Assembly: GCF_008831285.2 (NCBI RefSeq)
Contig: NC_045138.2
Location: 3,390,143 to 3,454,142, forward strand
Direction of reading: 5' to 3'
DNA: 64,000 nt
DNA from: Nymphaea colorata
Taxonomy: Eukaryota; Streptophyta; Magnoliopsida; Nymphaeales; Nymphaeaceae
How positions within the stretch are numbered: position 1 is the stretch's first letter; each line of letters opens with the position of its first letter. The notes under the pieces are model-generated. The model was not told the origin of the DNA. It worked only from the letters and a program-made list of their open reading frames with translations, and searched no databases. A program made the position numbers and the translations under genes. Positions 48,236 to 61,100 of the stretch are shown here, one piece after another.

Positions 48236-50989
48236 ATAATTAATTATATTTATGCATTATTTTACATAAAAATATTTTTTTTTTTAAATTTTACCTGAAT
48301 CAAGCCAAGTCGGGCCCAGTCTCAAGTTTCATGTAGTCAAGCCAGGCCCAAGCTGTAGCCAATGATAGTTGCTTGGCTTGAGCCCGACTCCTTATAGGCG
48401 GCGCCGCACCAGCCGCATGTTGAGCCCTAATTAAAAGGGTTTGCAATGATCTGCTTTTTAAGAATTAGCTTCAAATGGCAATCTAAGTGAATAAAGTTAG
48501 TAAAAACATTTGAAATTGTTGGGCTTCCATGGCTATTACAATAATTAAGCTGTTAGTGAATCAAGAGATGGGGAGGGAGGGTGCTTGGGGCCCACCCTCT
48601 TTTGTAAATTTTGAAAGGATATGGGGGATTGGATCGCTATTTGCTAACTCTGGAGACTGTATTTAAGATATAAGATAAACGGACAGGTGTGCAGTCGAAT
48701 ATGAAGCTCCTTTTTAGCCTTTTTGTTGTATGCAACACAGGGGTATGTGCTGTCTCCAACTTTCACTTTGACTGCGTTGCAACGGCTGTTGCTGCTGGGG
48801 CCCACTTCCTCTTCCGTTGCTGATGGGTCTCTATTGAGAGTGATACCGTTGCATAGTTGGTAAACTGTAACTCGGACTAGCAGATAACCGGGTCATGAGC
48901 CGAGTATTTAGATAACTACAATGTATTTTTGCCGCAGCTGATACAAGCGAGTCGAGCCGAGTCAGCCCAAACCTTGACTTGTGACTTGATTTGTTGGCGA
49001 TCCGGCCTGACTTCAGCGATTCCCGAGTGAATTCCCGAGTCACTCGTAGAATTTGCCAAATTTGCGTTGAGGATCAAAGTAGACATATATCTTGTGATTG
49101 TGTGTGTGTTTCGGCTTTTTTTTAGGTGATAAGATGAAATACTCTTTTTGCTTTTACAAGAAAATAATGAGTTTGTATTTGTTAAACTGGTGTTTTCACG
49201 TTTGCCAGCCCAAGAACAGCTTCTCTCTTACCAAACATCAAATAATTAAGCATGATTCTATGATATGATATCGCTTGAATTTCAATCTAAGTCTAGCACT
49301 GATGCGCTTGGATCAAATTAAGTTGGATTTGGCGAAAGCTTAGATGCTGCCAATTAGATCGTACCTGAATCGGATGATCCAAATATGACTTTTAATTTGA
49401 ATCCGAACGTTGCAGTTATTTTCACGCATACATGATTCTCAATCCAACTTATAAACGCACAACCAAATCTCAGACCGCATTATGAAATACATGTTAAGAA
49501 CCGGCTACTAAAATGTTTGATTTGATACTTGAAACTGAATCCAAATCCAAATTTGGACCCGATTATAATTATTTATCTAAAAACGAACTTGGCATCAAAG
49601 GCATGTTGCAGCCAGCCGTGAATGGTCGGTGCATGCGCACCAGCTTGATGAAAGCCTTTTCCCTGTCGACAAAAAGGGCTGCAAATTGGACAGTTGGGCT
49701 TCCCACTCATCCCTTTTTGCAGAACGTGAGAAGTTCAGGCTTTCAACTTAGCTGTAGTAGATATAATTATTTTAACTGTCGTTCAACAACAGGCTCTGCC
49801 ACAACATGAATACCAATCTTAAACTCCTGCCCTTTGAATTTTTGTTCATTTGAGATTGTACCAGGCCGCTGTTTTAAATTATATATATATACATATATAG
49901 TATTTGATAAGAAAGAGAACAATGCATGTCAAATCTTCGGGGATTGTCCATTTTATTTGAAGTAATAAAATTATCATTTGTGTATGCGTTTCCCAGAAAC
50001 ATATATCCATTCGCAATTACTACTAGAAATCTAACTTATTTAATCATGATTCGAGGTTTCTACTGTTGGATTGTTAGTAGAACGGCGTCTGTGATCGGCT
50101 CTGAGTCTAGTCTGTGCGTGAAGAGGCAGCAGTAACACCAACTGAAAAAGGGAGCGAAAGGAAGAAGGGATAGGGCTCAGGGACACTATCCAACATTTAC
50201 CGGCGACTGTGGTTCAGAAATCCACGTAACTTGTTTTAAAAAATTCTATACTTGATGTTGGGTGTTTAAATGTACATCTACCTATGTAAATCACTAGGCT
50301 TTCAGTTTATCCAGTGGGCGGAGTCAGAAGATTTTCTAGAATGACACCAATTCCTAGATTTTCATATTTGAATGAGCACTCACTCATACATATAATGTGG
50401 AGCAAATATTTGAAATTATTAATGTTAAACTAAAGAAACATTGAGGAGCTTGGTGTGTGTGCAATTGCCTACACAAACCCATATGTGTTTGCACGATTCC
50501 ATCCAAAGGATTGGATTATTAAGAAGAAAGGAATAGAAAAGCATATAGCATGGCGACGTATATAATATATTGCTACATGCGCTGCAAAAGCCAACCACGT
50601 GATCATGTTGGCAAGTCGTGCCGCTTCCAAGCATATGATCATACGTTTTTGTCCCACGCTATTTTCGCAACACAACTGGCCAACTTTTCTAGTTAGTTGT
50701 CTAAGCTTTTGTAACTAAAAAAATCGATGTTACTTCTTCTACATATATAATGGAATTCAAGTCTACTATGTTGTCAGTTGGTTAAAAAACTAAAAAGGTA
50801 TTGCTAAAAAACAATTGTTAAGAGACTATTAGTGACAGTTTATAGTGCAGATAATAGTTTATGGTGCTGTTAACAGTAGCTTTATGGTTCTTGTAGTGTT
50901 AGAATTTTTAATTTTTAGTCATCCTAACATTAAGTCATATTTGAATCCTCATACATCATAATATAGTCACAAATAATGTCTTAGAGTTT

Positions 50990-51290
50990 TAAACGATGAG
51001 GTTTTTCTTAGGTATAATACGGTGAGCTTAAAAAAATAAAAAAATTATTGTAAATTTTTAATAAAATAAAAATAAAATAAGTTTGAAACTAATAACACAA
51101 ACATCAAAACATAAGTACATTAGAAAATGAAAAAAAAAACAGTTTGACATTTAAAAAACTGAAAAGAAGGCGAAAAAATGCATTAAAAACTTGTTTTTCT
51201 CATTTCTAATGTTTTTTAAACATATTTTTTAAATTTTTAAATGGGTAGTTAAATTATCATTTAAAAAAAAAAACGTGTTTTCTGTAACTA
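50990..51290 (+). repeat. AT-rich dispersed repeat, copy B
   Basis: Contains GGTATAATACGGTGAGC, AATAACACAAACATCAAAAC, AGAAAATGAAAAAA, CAGTTTGACATTTAAAA and a T-rich tail, in the same order as 34232-34590. Confidence 0.7.
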
Positions 51291-51869
51291 TGGTACATAC
51301 ACGTAAACACCACCTTCCGAAAGAAAAGACCCCCTCCCTCAAGAAAAATCTGGGGTCTGGTTATGCAAAACTTGAATAAAAACACTGTTTTCGCGAAACT
51401 GAGTTTCTCAAAAACTGATTTTCGTTGGTTTTTTGAATTCCGTGTTTAAGAACAAATTCACGAGAGAAATCAACTCTATAGTCTGGAAAAAATAAATCAT
51501 CGAAATTGAGTGCATGAATTGAGCTTCGTGTTCCGACCCCACTTTTGATAAACTTAAACAATGTAAAACGACTGATTTTCAATAACATTCCTCATATAAA
51601 ATCAACTTGGGCATTGATTTTGACTTTTCCTTTTTTTGAGTTTAAACTTTCTGAATTCATTTTTAAAGTAGAATACGGCTTCACAGAAAATATTAGTATC
51701 AAATCCTTGGTATATAATCTCAAAGAACGCGTTATTCTCTTCTAAAGTTGAGTTATAATCCTTGATGGGTCCGCTTTCCTTGTCAGTTGAGAGTGCTTGG
51801 CCAGACAGCTTGAAAGGTCGACAACAACAAAACTGTCAGGACTTCCACCCACCAGTCCGTCTCTTTTCA

Positions 51870-51890
51870 TATATATATATATATATATAA
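51870..51890. repeat. (TA)n microsatellite
   Basis: A pure TA run. Confidence 0.85.
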
Positions 51891-52378
51891 CTTTCAATAG
51901 TGAGGGCAAGTGAGATGAACAGTTAGAAAGAAAAGGAAGTTGCTTGAGAAAGGCTGTTGGGGTCTTTGGACCCCATGCAACCGTACGTCAGATTCATTTC
52001 TAGTATTATATCCTCCAATCTTGAGGCCGAAGTTAGTTATGTACACCGGACGGTATAATAACCAGAATACTCAAGTCAGTAAAAAAAAAAAAAAAAAAAA
52101 ATTCTCCCTACGAGAATAAAAAAAAGTTGTAGAAATTTAAAAGTAAAAAATATATATTTCTTCTTAAAATGCCCAAAATACCCCTGATGAAATGACCCAT
52201 TCTCCCCCCAGTCCTTAGAGAGAGAAACTTTTGATTTGCTTGTCTTCCGCCCATTTTCCTTCACGTTTCATTATTCATAAAATTGTATGGAGCCACGTGA
52301 ATTAGGAAATCAATAGCTTTGATTAGTGTTTTACAATGACCAGATGCAACATGGGGGACGTGAGCTACAATGACGCAG

Positions 52379-52380
<2 letters not shown>

Positions 52381-52416
<36 letters not shown>
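52381..52416. repeat. (TA)n microsatellite, about 34 bp
   Basis: The longest uninterrupted TA run in the window; likely length-polymorphic. Confidence 0.9.
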
Positions 52417-52417
<1 letters not shown>

Positions 52418-53119
52418 ATGGGATCTCAAGGGCACCCGTCAGTTGATTTAGAATTTTATACTATCGAAGTTTTGGAACTTTTTTTTTGTGGATCCTTATT
52501 TGGATTCTTTCTTATATGAGTGAATCTTGATAGGACGTGTGATTAAATCCAGACCACAAGTCTATCTCGAATTTCTCCATTAGCATTCATGTTTAAGGAG
52601 GTCAGATATCTTGAAACGAAATACTTTTTCAGTTTATTTCCTTTATTTCCAGTTTAATTTATTTCCAGTTTAATTTATGGCTATTTTTCCACATTCTTCT
52701 TCTTCTTCTTGTTTACCCTCATTTTAATCTAATACTGGGTTTAGGATCTAAACATCCTATTAATTAGCGCATCATGCATTCTACTTTGAGTTTTTTCGCA
52801 TCATGCTCATATTTGTACAAGTTTTGTTCACATGCATAGCTTTTCGGATAGTGAAAGTTGATATTGCACCTAGTCTTGCTAAAAATCAAGATTGCACGTT
52901 GTGTCTATTTCATGTGGATGTTTGTGAGTGAGAGATCATTGTTATGGCAGGCAGGCAAAGATACACCTCACAACTTGTTCAAAACCGATTCATGTCCACG
53001 AAAACTTTTTAGAAACAATCCAATCTCTCTCTCTCTCTCTCTCTCCCTACAAGCATAGCTGGTCTGGTTAGCGGATAGATAAAGGTCGGTCACTAATTCA
53101 ATATTTTGATTCTTGTGGC

Positions 53120-53512
53120 CAGGGGTGAACAACGAGTCGAGCTCGAGTTCATGAGTCGACTCGTTCAAATAATCGAGTTGAACTCGAACCTTAATCGAGT
53201 TTGTCGAGTTTTAATCAAGTCAATATATTCAAACGAGTTACGAGTTTGTGGAGCCTTAATTCAGTCGAGCTCAAGCTCAGGACGTAATGATGAATATCAA
53301 TTCTATTCAAACGAGTTTGTCGAGCCTTAATCGAGTCGAGCTCGAGCTGCTTCTATCGAGCTATTCTTGACCTTGAGCCGAGTCGAGCTCGAGGTTTCAT
53401 TAGTCGAGCCGAGCTTGAACTGTTTTTATAGAGCTATTCTCAACCTCGAGGTTTCATTAGTCGAGTCGAGCTCGAGTTGACTGAACTCAAACTCGGCTCA
53501 TGTTCACCTCTT
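53120..53512. mobile_element. hAT-like MITE (CAGGGGTGAAC family), copy 2 with TSD
   Basis: Starts CAGGGGTGAACAACGAGTCG and ends GGCTCATGTTCACCTCTT. The flanks CTTGTGGC (53112-53119) and CTTGTGGG (53513-53520) match at 7/8, the 8-bp duplication expected for hAT elements. 393 bp, no coding capacity. The inside is a series of GAGTCGAGCTCGAG motifs able to form a long hairpin. Confidence 0.8.
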
Positions 53513-54509
53513 CTTGTGGGCATTAAACATGTAAGGGGCAAATTCTCTCTCTCCACTGCCCTTGTATTTTAGTTGCTTCTTTCTTTTTGTTTTCTTCTCT
53601 AATCGAATTTTGCAAAATTGGTGACAGCTTATTATCCATTTTTGTTTTGATGTATCTTTTCATTTGATTGGCTCTCACTGATCTCTTTCAAAAAAACTGA
53701 ACAGTGATACTTCGCAGTATGATATATCCTTAGAATAAAAGGCGATGATTTGATTTGATTTGATGGTACGGTTAGTTTTAGCTTTTGTTATCTAATTATA
53801 ATTTAAATCGCATCTTCTTTGAGTTTCTTGAAACTAAATTCAATGCTTTTTTTTATTCACCAAAAATTTGATGATATCTTAACTTCGATGTATTTAACCT
53901 TACCTTCTTCGGAGAGTGCCACTTTTACTTTACCTTTACAAAAATGTAATTTTATATGTAAGATTTTATCATCTGCCAATCATGTTGAAACTTTTATCCC
54001 CCCCCCACCCCCACCCCAAAAAAAGAAAAAAAAAAAAGAAAACCTTAGAAAATTAAAATTTCTGATAACGTATAAAGTCGTTGAAATTTGAGTTTTATAC
54101 TTTTTCTACAAAATATTTCATAAAAAATTAAGATAATTATTAAAACATTAAAGAAACTAATAGGTTAATTTTTTTCATAATATTGCAAATTTTCGTTCGG
54201 ATTTCTCGGTTTTCCTTTTTTTGTGTCAAGTTTCTTTACGAGTTCAGTCGATTATAGTTCATATATACATCTATGCCGCAAATTAGCATGAACTACTCCA
54301 ATAGTTTTTGCACCCGCCTGTCTACTCACTTATCCAGAAATTTAGGATAGACTGGGATATTGTGCTAAGTTTAGGAGAACGTGTACATTATCAGGATTTG
54401 CTAAATTTTCTGACATATATTTGTGGCTGAGGGACACCAATATAAGAAACCTTGGAATATTTAAAAGGCACCAATATAAGTAAATTGGTCTAGAGTTGAA
54501 ATTGGTTTT

Positions 54510-54850
54510 GAAAAATGGTGTTTTTTTAAAAAAAGAAAAAAAGAAAAAAATGTGTTTTTAACACTTTTTTTAGTGTTTTTCTTATTTTTTCTTTGTTTTA
54601 ATGCCAAACAGTTTTTTTTTTGTATTTTTTATTTTTTATTTGTTGCAAATTTACTTTAACAAATGTTTGTGTTATTAATTTCTTATTTATTTTATTTATT
54701 TTACTTTTTAAATTTTTAAAAAATTACCATATTTTTCTCTTTCTTCTCGTTTTTTTTAACTCGCCCTATTATAACCGAAAAAACATCACTGTTTAAAACT
54801 TCAAAACATTATTTTTTGACTATAATTTGAATATATGGACAGCTTGTATT
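54510..54850 (-). repeat. AT-rich dispersed repeat, copy C (inverted)
   Basis: Its reverse complement carries GGTTATAATAGGGCGAG, AATAACACAAACAT, TTTGCAACAAATAAAAAATA and ACTGTTTGGCATTAAAA in the order seen in copies A and B. Confidence 0.75.
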
Positions 54851-56762
54851 TTATCATTATTTTTTTTAATTAAGGTCCACAAAATAACCTTCACTTTTTA
54901 TAAAAAAAAGGACATGATTTTCATTTCATCCATTCTGACTCATGCTTCAAGTTACTGCCGTGCTGACCCTTAGTTGACATTTAAAAAAAAATCAGAAACA
55001 TGAGGCGCATATTTGAAATTAGGATGATGAGTTGTCCTCGAAACTGAAATTTCCCTGTAAATTTATCGATCTCCAGTTGTCTAGTTGGAGACTTCGTCCC
55101 CGTGAAAAGATTCATCTCTTTGTATTATCAAAATCACAGATCCAATCTGCTGGCCTGTCAATTCAGTGCAACCACTAATTCAGCAGTTTAACCGAATCGT
55201 TCATAAATTGATTAAAAATCATTCATGAATATTTGTAAAAGTATAATAAATGGAAAATGAATAAGCTTAAGGCCACTTTTAATGAATGGCTTTCTCTCAG
55301 TTGATGCCCTGTCTTCTTCAACAGTTGATTCGATGAGTTTCTTCAAATAGTTGTCAATGGTAGGAGGTGAGAAGGCTCATTCTCTGAGAAGGAACTGGGC
55401 TGAGCACAAAGGTACAAAAGCCTCATGAGCAACCAAAATAATTGCTGATGCTGTCTTCTTTTCTTCTTCCATCCGTGTTCACTGTGTTCTACAGCAAGCT
55501 GGCTGCAGTACCACTAGTGTGTGCAGTGGGTGGAAACCATCATTTCATAAGGCTGCTCCAGCTTACTGCTCTGCATGCCCAAAAGAAAAAGAGCTTCAAT
55601 GGGCCTGATGGTTGCAAACTCTTAACACTGCCACCATGATCATGACTCGTTTCCCTTTGTTAAGAACAAGATCAACGCATGATTCTTCCACCACAACTGC
55701 TGCCGAAGGTCTCCTCCCCTACGCACGGGAAAGGAAAGAAGAGCAGAAACCGTATCCCCGAACTGCCAATGAATCTAAAAGCCAACTTTAACTTTTAGCT
55801 ACAGAACGAAACAAGTTAAACTGCAAAGATAGATAGTAAATAGTTTAAATGAGGAAAGATGCATATATACGACCTCCAGAAAAGATATCAAGATTCGGCA
55901 GTGAAACTAGAGAAATATTCAAGTGTATGGGAAGAAACAAACTAAAAGAGTGAAGCTCAGCTGTATGCAACCGGGTAAAAAGGACTTCAACGTCTAGGGG
56001 AGTGTGAAGAGCGTTCAGACGAAGCATGTGCCTTGGTCGCCATGGGAAGATAAGGAAGAAAAGGCGTCGGGTGGCCCAATATTTTTTCTCATACGTACCG
56101 GCCAGCAGCGATGGACAAAGAAAAGAAAGAAAGGAAGGAAGAAAGCATGGTGGGTGGGTGTGTGTGGTGTACTTGCGCGTGCCTGTGCGTGTGTGTGTTT
56201 TGATGGGTTGTAAAGTGGAAACGTCCACATGCATTCTCTGCCATCCGCCCATGGAACCACCTTTTCCCCTCTGCCCTTTTTCTGTAAACTGTGCTTTTGT
56301 TTATAATTCCCTTTTTCTTCGAAAACAACAACGCCAGAAGGACGGGTCCATGGTCGCTTGACTCGACCACCCTTACAGCATAGCCACAGCTTCGATGTCT
56401 GATGCCCAAGCTTGCTGCTGCTGCGCATTTTTCTGAAAGAATCGGTGTGGGAAAGGAAGGAGGCCTTGCTTGATCCAACACTCATGGATGAATGAGATGA
56501 CAGCACGGTTTTCAGAGAGGACTGGTGTTAGCTCGGAAAAGAAATGACCACCATGTGGCCTCTTGTAGAGGATCTAGAGGCCCCCGTCTTCTCCGGGTGA
56601 AAGATTCCCGGGATAGAACAAGAATGGCAATCAAACATGTTTACGGCCGTGTAAATTTCAGTCTCTGTGATGTGCTTTTCTAATGAAACAGCACAGCAAA
56701 GTGGGGCCTTATCTATTGTTGGGCTACCATTATATCCTATCCTTGGGTACAAGCGAAAATCT

Positions 56763-57100
56763 ATCAGCCTCCCCATTCAGGTCACAGTTCGGATCGAACC
56801 CAGATCCGGTTCAACAAATCCAGATCCGGTCCTGGATAGGCCAGGTACAAGTACAACCATATCGAAGTTAAGATAAAAATCAGGAGGAGTACCTTTTTTT
56901 CCTTCTTTTTAGAGTAGGGACATCAGTCTGTATGAGCCGACCTTTCAAGGGGGCCATATCGGCCACCATATCACGTCAGCAGCCGTCCAAGGCAGTGCAT
57001 AAAGTGGGAAGGGAAATAATATCCGGGCAACATCAGCCTACCCATTCAGGTCGCAGTTCGTATCCAACCCAGATCCGGTTCAACAAATCCAGATCCAGTC
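56763..57100. repeat. 69-bp direct repeat (56763-56831 and 57032-57100)
   Basis: Both copies run from ATCAGCCT, through CCCATTCAGGTC and CAACCCAGATCCGGTTCAAC in the second copy (one base differs in the first), to AAATCCAGATCC, with only a few mismatches. They are 200 bp apart. They could be LTR or transposon ends, but no element is recognisable between them. Confidence 0.8.
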
Positions 57101-58194
57101 AACCGAATTTGAGCCCCTGCATCCAGTCGGATGACGCTAAAACCATGCCCGGACACCTGATTTGACCATCAAAATCAGCTTTCTCTAACTAAGTTTGATA
57201 ATGAGACAAGGCCTATCACATGGATATAGAGCGTGTGTTGGACCACTGATACCGCTGCAAAACCACAAAAAAGAAAGCAGACCAGAACCATCCATCGGAT
57301 TATGTTTTTTCTGACCTTTTTTCTGAATATCAATCCGTAATGCATAACGTAATTGATGTTTAGAGGAAAGCATGTTCTCATATTAATGTATGAGACTTTT
57401 TTAATTCGAGTTTTGGAGGTCCAAAATGTAATGCGAGCATGTTTCATTACCGTGAAAGTATACTCTCAGGTCGAAGGTGCGGGATCTATGGTCCAAATGT
57501 TCAGATGATTGACTGGGTATCGGCAGTAGGCCATCGCTAAGAACAAAAAAACACTAGCGGTGAAGGAAACCAGTTCATCTGCAATTTATCAGAAGGTGGC
57601 TTGATAATGTGATCAAAGCTCAAACCTTGATTATTTCAACCATTCTCTGTTTAGTCATCCATTTTCCATTTATGCAGACCTCGGGTGTCGATCGTCTATA
57701 TGCATTTCCATGATGGAGCCTGCGATAACTTGGATAAAGTTTAGGACTAGCCTGGGGTTAGGAACAAATTTAGAGTCAAGGCAGTCATTCAATTATTCTT
57801 CACAGGAGCTCTACGACTCGATTCACTAGAGCTAGCTAGATCATTCATACCACACTCAACTTTTAACCAGATCTTGCATGAATGCGTACCCAACATTGTA
57901 CCCGCAATGAACAAGAAACACTCGGAAAGATTAACACCCATGTCACTTCCACGCCAGCATTACAGAGGCAAGGAGAGAACCAAGCAGAGGCCCGTGAGAA
58001 GACGGGCCTCTACCTGTCCAAAATATACAAGTTTTCAGAATGTGCAGGCTCCAAATAGACCACCAAAGTTCAAGGATTCGACCCTACGAAGCCACTGTTA
58101 AAAACAAGAAGCACGTTTCAGATCCCTATTAGTAAAACTTTTCTTACCTCAGGTGTTGATCATAGAAGAAATTTACAGATATGTGGATATTCCT

Positions 58195-61100
58195 TTACAT
58201 GGCATCCTCATGGTAAAGATGAAGCCCAAGCCCTAATCGTGCACAAGCTCTGCGAAATGCCATGGCTTCAGCCTTCTGTACTGGATCGCCATAGCTTGTA
58301 TCATCAACAGACGCTGTTCCAGTCGATTCTCTGAAAATCTACATCAACATATGAAACATGTCATAAAATAATTTGTAATTATGGAGACATCAATGGGGCC
58401 AAGAATTGAACCAAGAAGCATGTGACTTGAATTTAGTTCAGCTCAAGTCAACTCGGTTCAACAAATTAATCAGGAACATAAGCCATCTCACTAGGACAAG
58501 TAAGCTGACCAGGAATGGGCTGAGTTACAGTCTATCAAATGCCCTAAGCTTGCCTCACGAGTCACTACGAACATGATCTGAACTTGAGCTATTTAAATAA
58601 ATTCATGAACTAAGCATGGAAGCCTTGTTCAGTTCATTTGGCTCGTTCCTAGCCCTATATAAAGAAGGAGACTGGTAAGCATAAAAAGAAGATAGGCATT
58701 AAATTGATTTACGTTCTAGAAACATGGATGAAGGTCCATCTAGATGCACCTTTAACTTTTCAGCATACAGGCCTGATGGATATGGAACCCAGTGCGCACA
58801 ATGAAAAGTGAAAAAATCAAGGGCTCCTCAGCATACCTCTGAATCAACTCCATAAAGGGTCACACGGTAAACAACAGAGACGGACTTGCCATCAGGAGAA
58901 TAGGTGATGCTCCTTACTTCACCAGACCATTCTACATTGTGAATTAGAAAGTATTAGATGGATTCACAACTCTAACAAAACAAATAATCCATCCTGCATG
59001 CTGCATTTTATTTCTTAATCAATTGTTTTGTAAAGCCTCTTCAGCATGCTCTGGTAAAAAATCAAAACAAATGGTTTTCCAAGGTTCACTGTGGCACTAT
59101 TTACACAAATAACATAATGGAATAAACAAAGAGAGAACCGTGGTAGGACAAACCTGGTGCATGTACATTCATTATCCGGTTCACAATATGCCTGCATGAA
59201 TTAAGAACACCAAAAGAATGCTTTAATCACAATCATAAAGCAGCGTAGAATGCAAATGTGGCCATTCTAAAGTCAGAAGCAGAAACATTTAAATTTCAAT
59301 AAGACAGGAGGGGTATATCACTATGTTCAATCTTGGATTTAAAAGATGTGTTGAATCCTAAGTCACATGGGTGGGGGGTATGGGTGCAGGTGCAGAAGTA
59401 CAAGTTTCGAAACAGTAATTTTAAAAAATGTTGGTAAAGGGGCACGGTAAACTATATTAATATAGAACTATTCATGCATGACCCACAAAATTGAAGTGAA
59501 ACAATTCTTAAAATTGATACACAATGCATCAAATATCATAGTTCATAGTTTCAGGAGTTCATAAATACAATCCCATTAAATTAAATATTAAAAGCAATTA
59601 CAAGATATAGTGAAGGGTGGAGCCTTTTCAGTTAAAATTTTGGATCGAATTGGAAAAAGGTACCCAGATGTTCTGGCACACCCATACCCTAAAACTATTG
59701 TGTGTACTAATATGGATACACCAGCCATTCTATAACAAACTGCAGAAGAATAAAGGGACTACTTAGTTCATGAACTGTAGATCTTATGTTTCTGAGCACT
59801 ACAAGAAACAGGGACAACCTTATGCTAAGCAATACAGATAGCTGAAAATAGTTCATGACAGCATAAGCAAAATTGTGATATCTACAATAAGTTTCATATA
59901 ACAAGAGCACAAAATCCACAATATGGCAGCAATAAACGGTAAATTCATTATGTTACCTTGAAGTCTATCAGTGGCTTAAAATTTCGGAAACCAAAACTAT
60001 CATAAAAAAAGACACTTCCATCTTTCTTTAGCATAGAAGTATCCAAAGTAAATGAAGAGTTGATTATACAAGTTTTAGCTTTCAAACATTAAATGACACC
60101 ACTACTCTTTATGGTAGAATAGTTGTGCTCACATTTATAAACTGGACAGTATGCGCAAGTTCTAACATCACCTCGTGCCCCTAAGCATCAATAAAAATTT
60201 GTCCTAGTATTACAATCTGATTATTCATTACTTACTGTTTTAGGAATCAAGCTCTAGAACATTCTCCTTCAAATGCAAATGTAAATCTTGTGGATTTCAT
60301 TGCAGTATGTGCCATTAATGCCTCTTAAATTGCTTTTCACATGTCATAGTGATGTGATCTGAAAATTATATTTCTACAAATTATACATATAAGTCCCTAA
60401 AGTATAAGCACCATGGAATATGAAAACCACCATGCGTCAAAGATAATCAAGGCAACAGTCCAAAAAAGATTGACCGCAGCCCAAGGCTGAAACAAGTTTA
60501 CTTTTAACAACATGAACTTTTTAGTTCTCATATTTCATTCTCCTGATTCCAGGAATTATTTATCATAATTTCAATAAAACAACTCACTACAATCATGGGA
60601 AGCATTTTCTGGCTCTTATATCAAACTTTCTGCAAAAAGTAACTGCAGAACCTACGTCACTGATTTTGTAATAACACTTAGCTTGCTCGATATGAACTGA
60701 TGATGCATGCGTAGTTCTTTACAAATACTCAAAAGTCAATCTCCTTGGAAATCCATGAAATTTTTAGCCTCAAAATCATATTTTTATCAAGAAAATAACA
60801 TTATCTCAAAGTGTTATGAGAAGTCAAGCTCACAAGTGACTCTTATGTCTTTAAGAAACATCTTTCGATGCGGCAGCACATTAATTTTTGCCGCATTAAT
60901 TTTCCAATTGCACTTTGCATATGTATTTATTGAGGGGATGACACGCTAAAGACTCTATGCAGGATCATCAACTTCACGCCTTTCACATGTCACACTCCCC
61001 AATTACAACGTACCTTGTCTTCACATAGTTAAAATGCACACTAATGCTTTCGTGTGGAAGCGAATCCCACGAAATCTGCTTAGATTTTTCGGTTTGGTGG

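Larger units (their letters stand above)
42771..58194. other. Gene-poor region of about 15 kb
   Basis: No protein or RNA gene could be supported. Open frames here are short and consist of low-complexity or repeat sequence. Annotated inside are hAT-like MITEs (44681, 53120), AT-rich repeats (50990, 54510), TA microsatellites (48218, 51870, 52381) and a 69-bp direct repeat (56763/57032). 46700-47230 and 55440-56500 are slightly GC-richer and could hold unannotated exons or non-coding transcripts, but I recognise no family. Confidence 0.6.

Noticed and set aside
56015-56506. 163-codon minus-strand frame in a GC-richer patch
   Set aside because: Three overlapping frames are open over the same bases and no domain or peptide-hormone motif is recognisable. 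Left as unassigned sequence.
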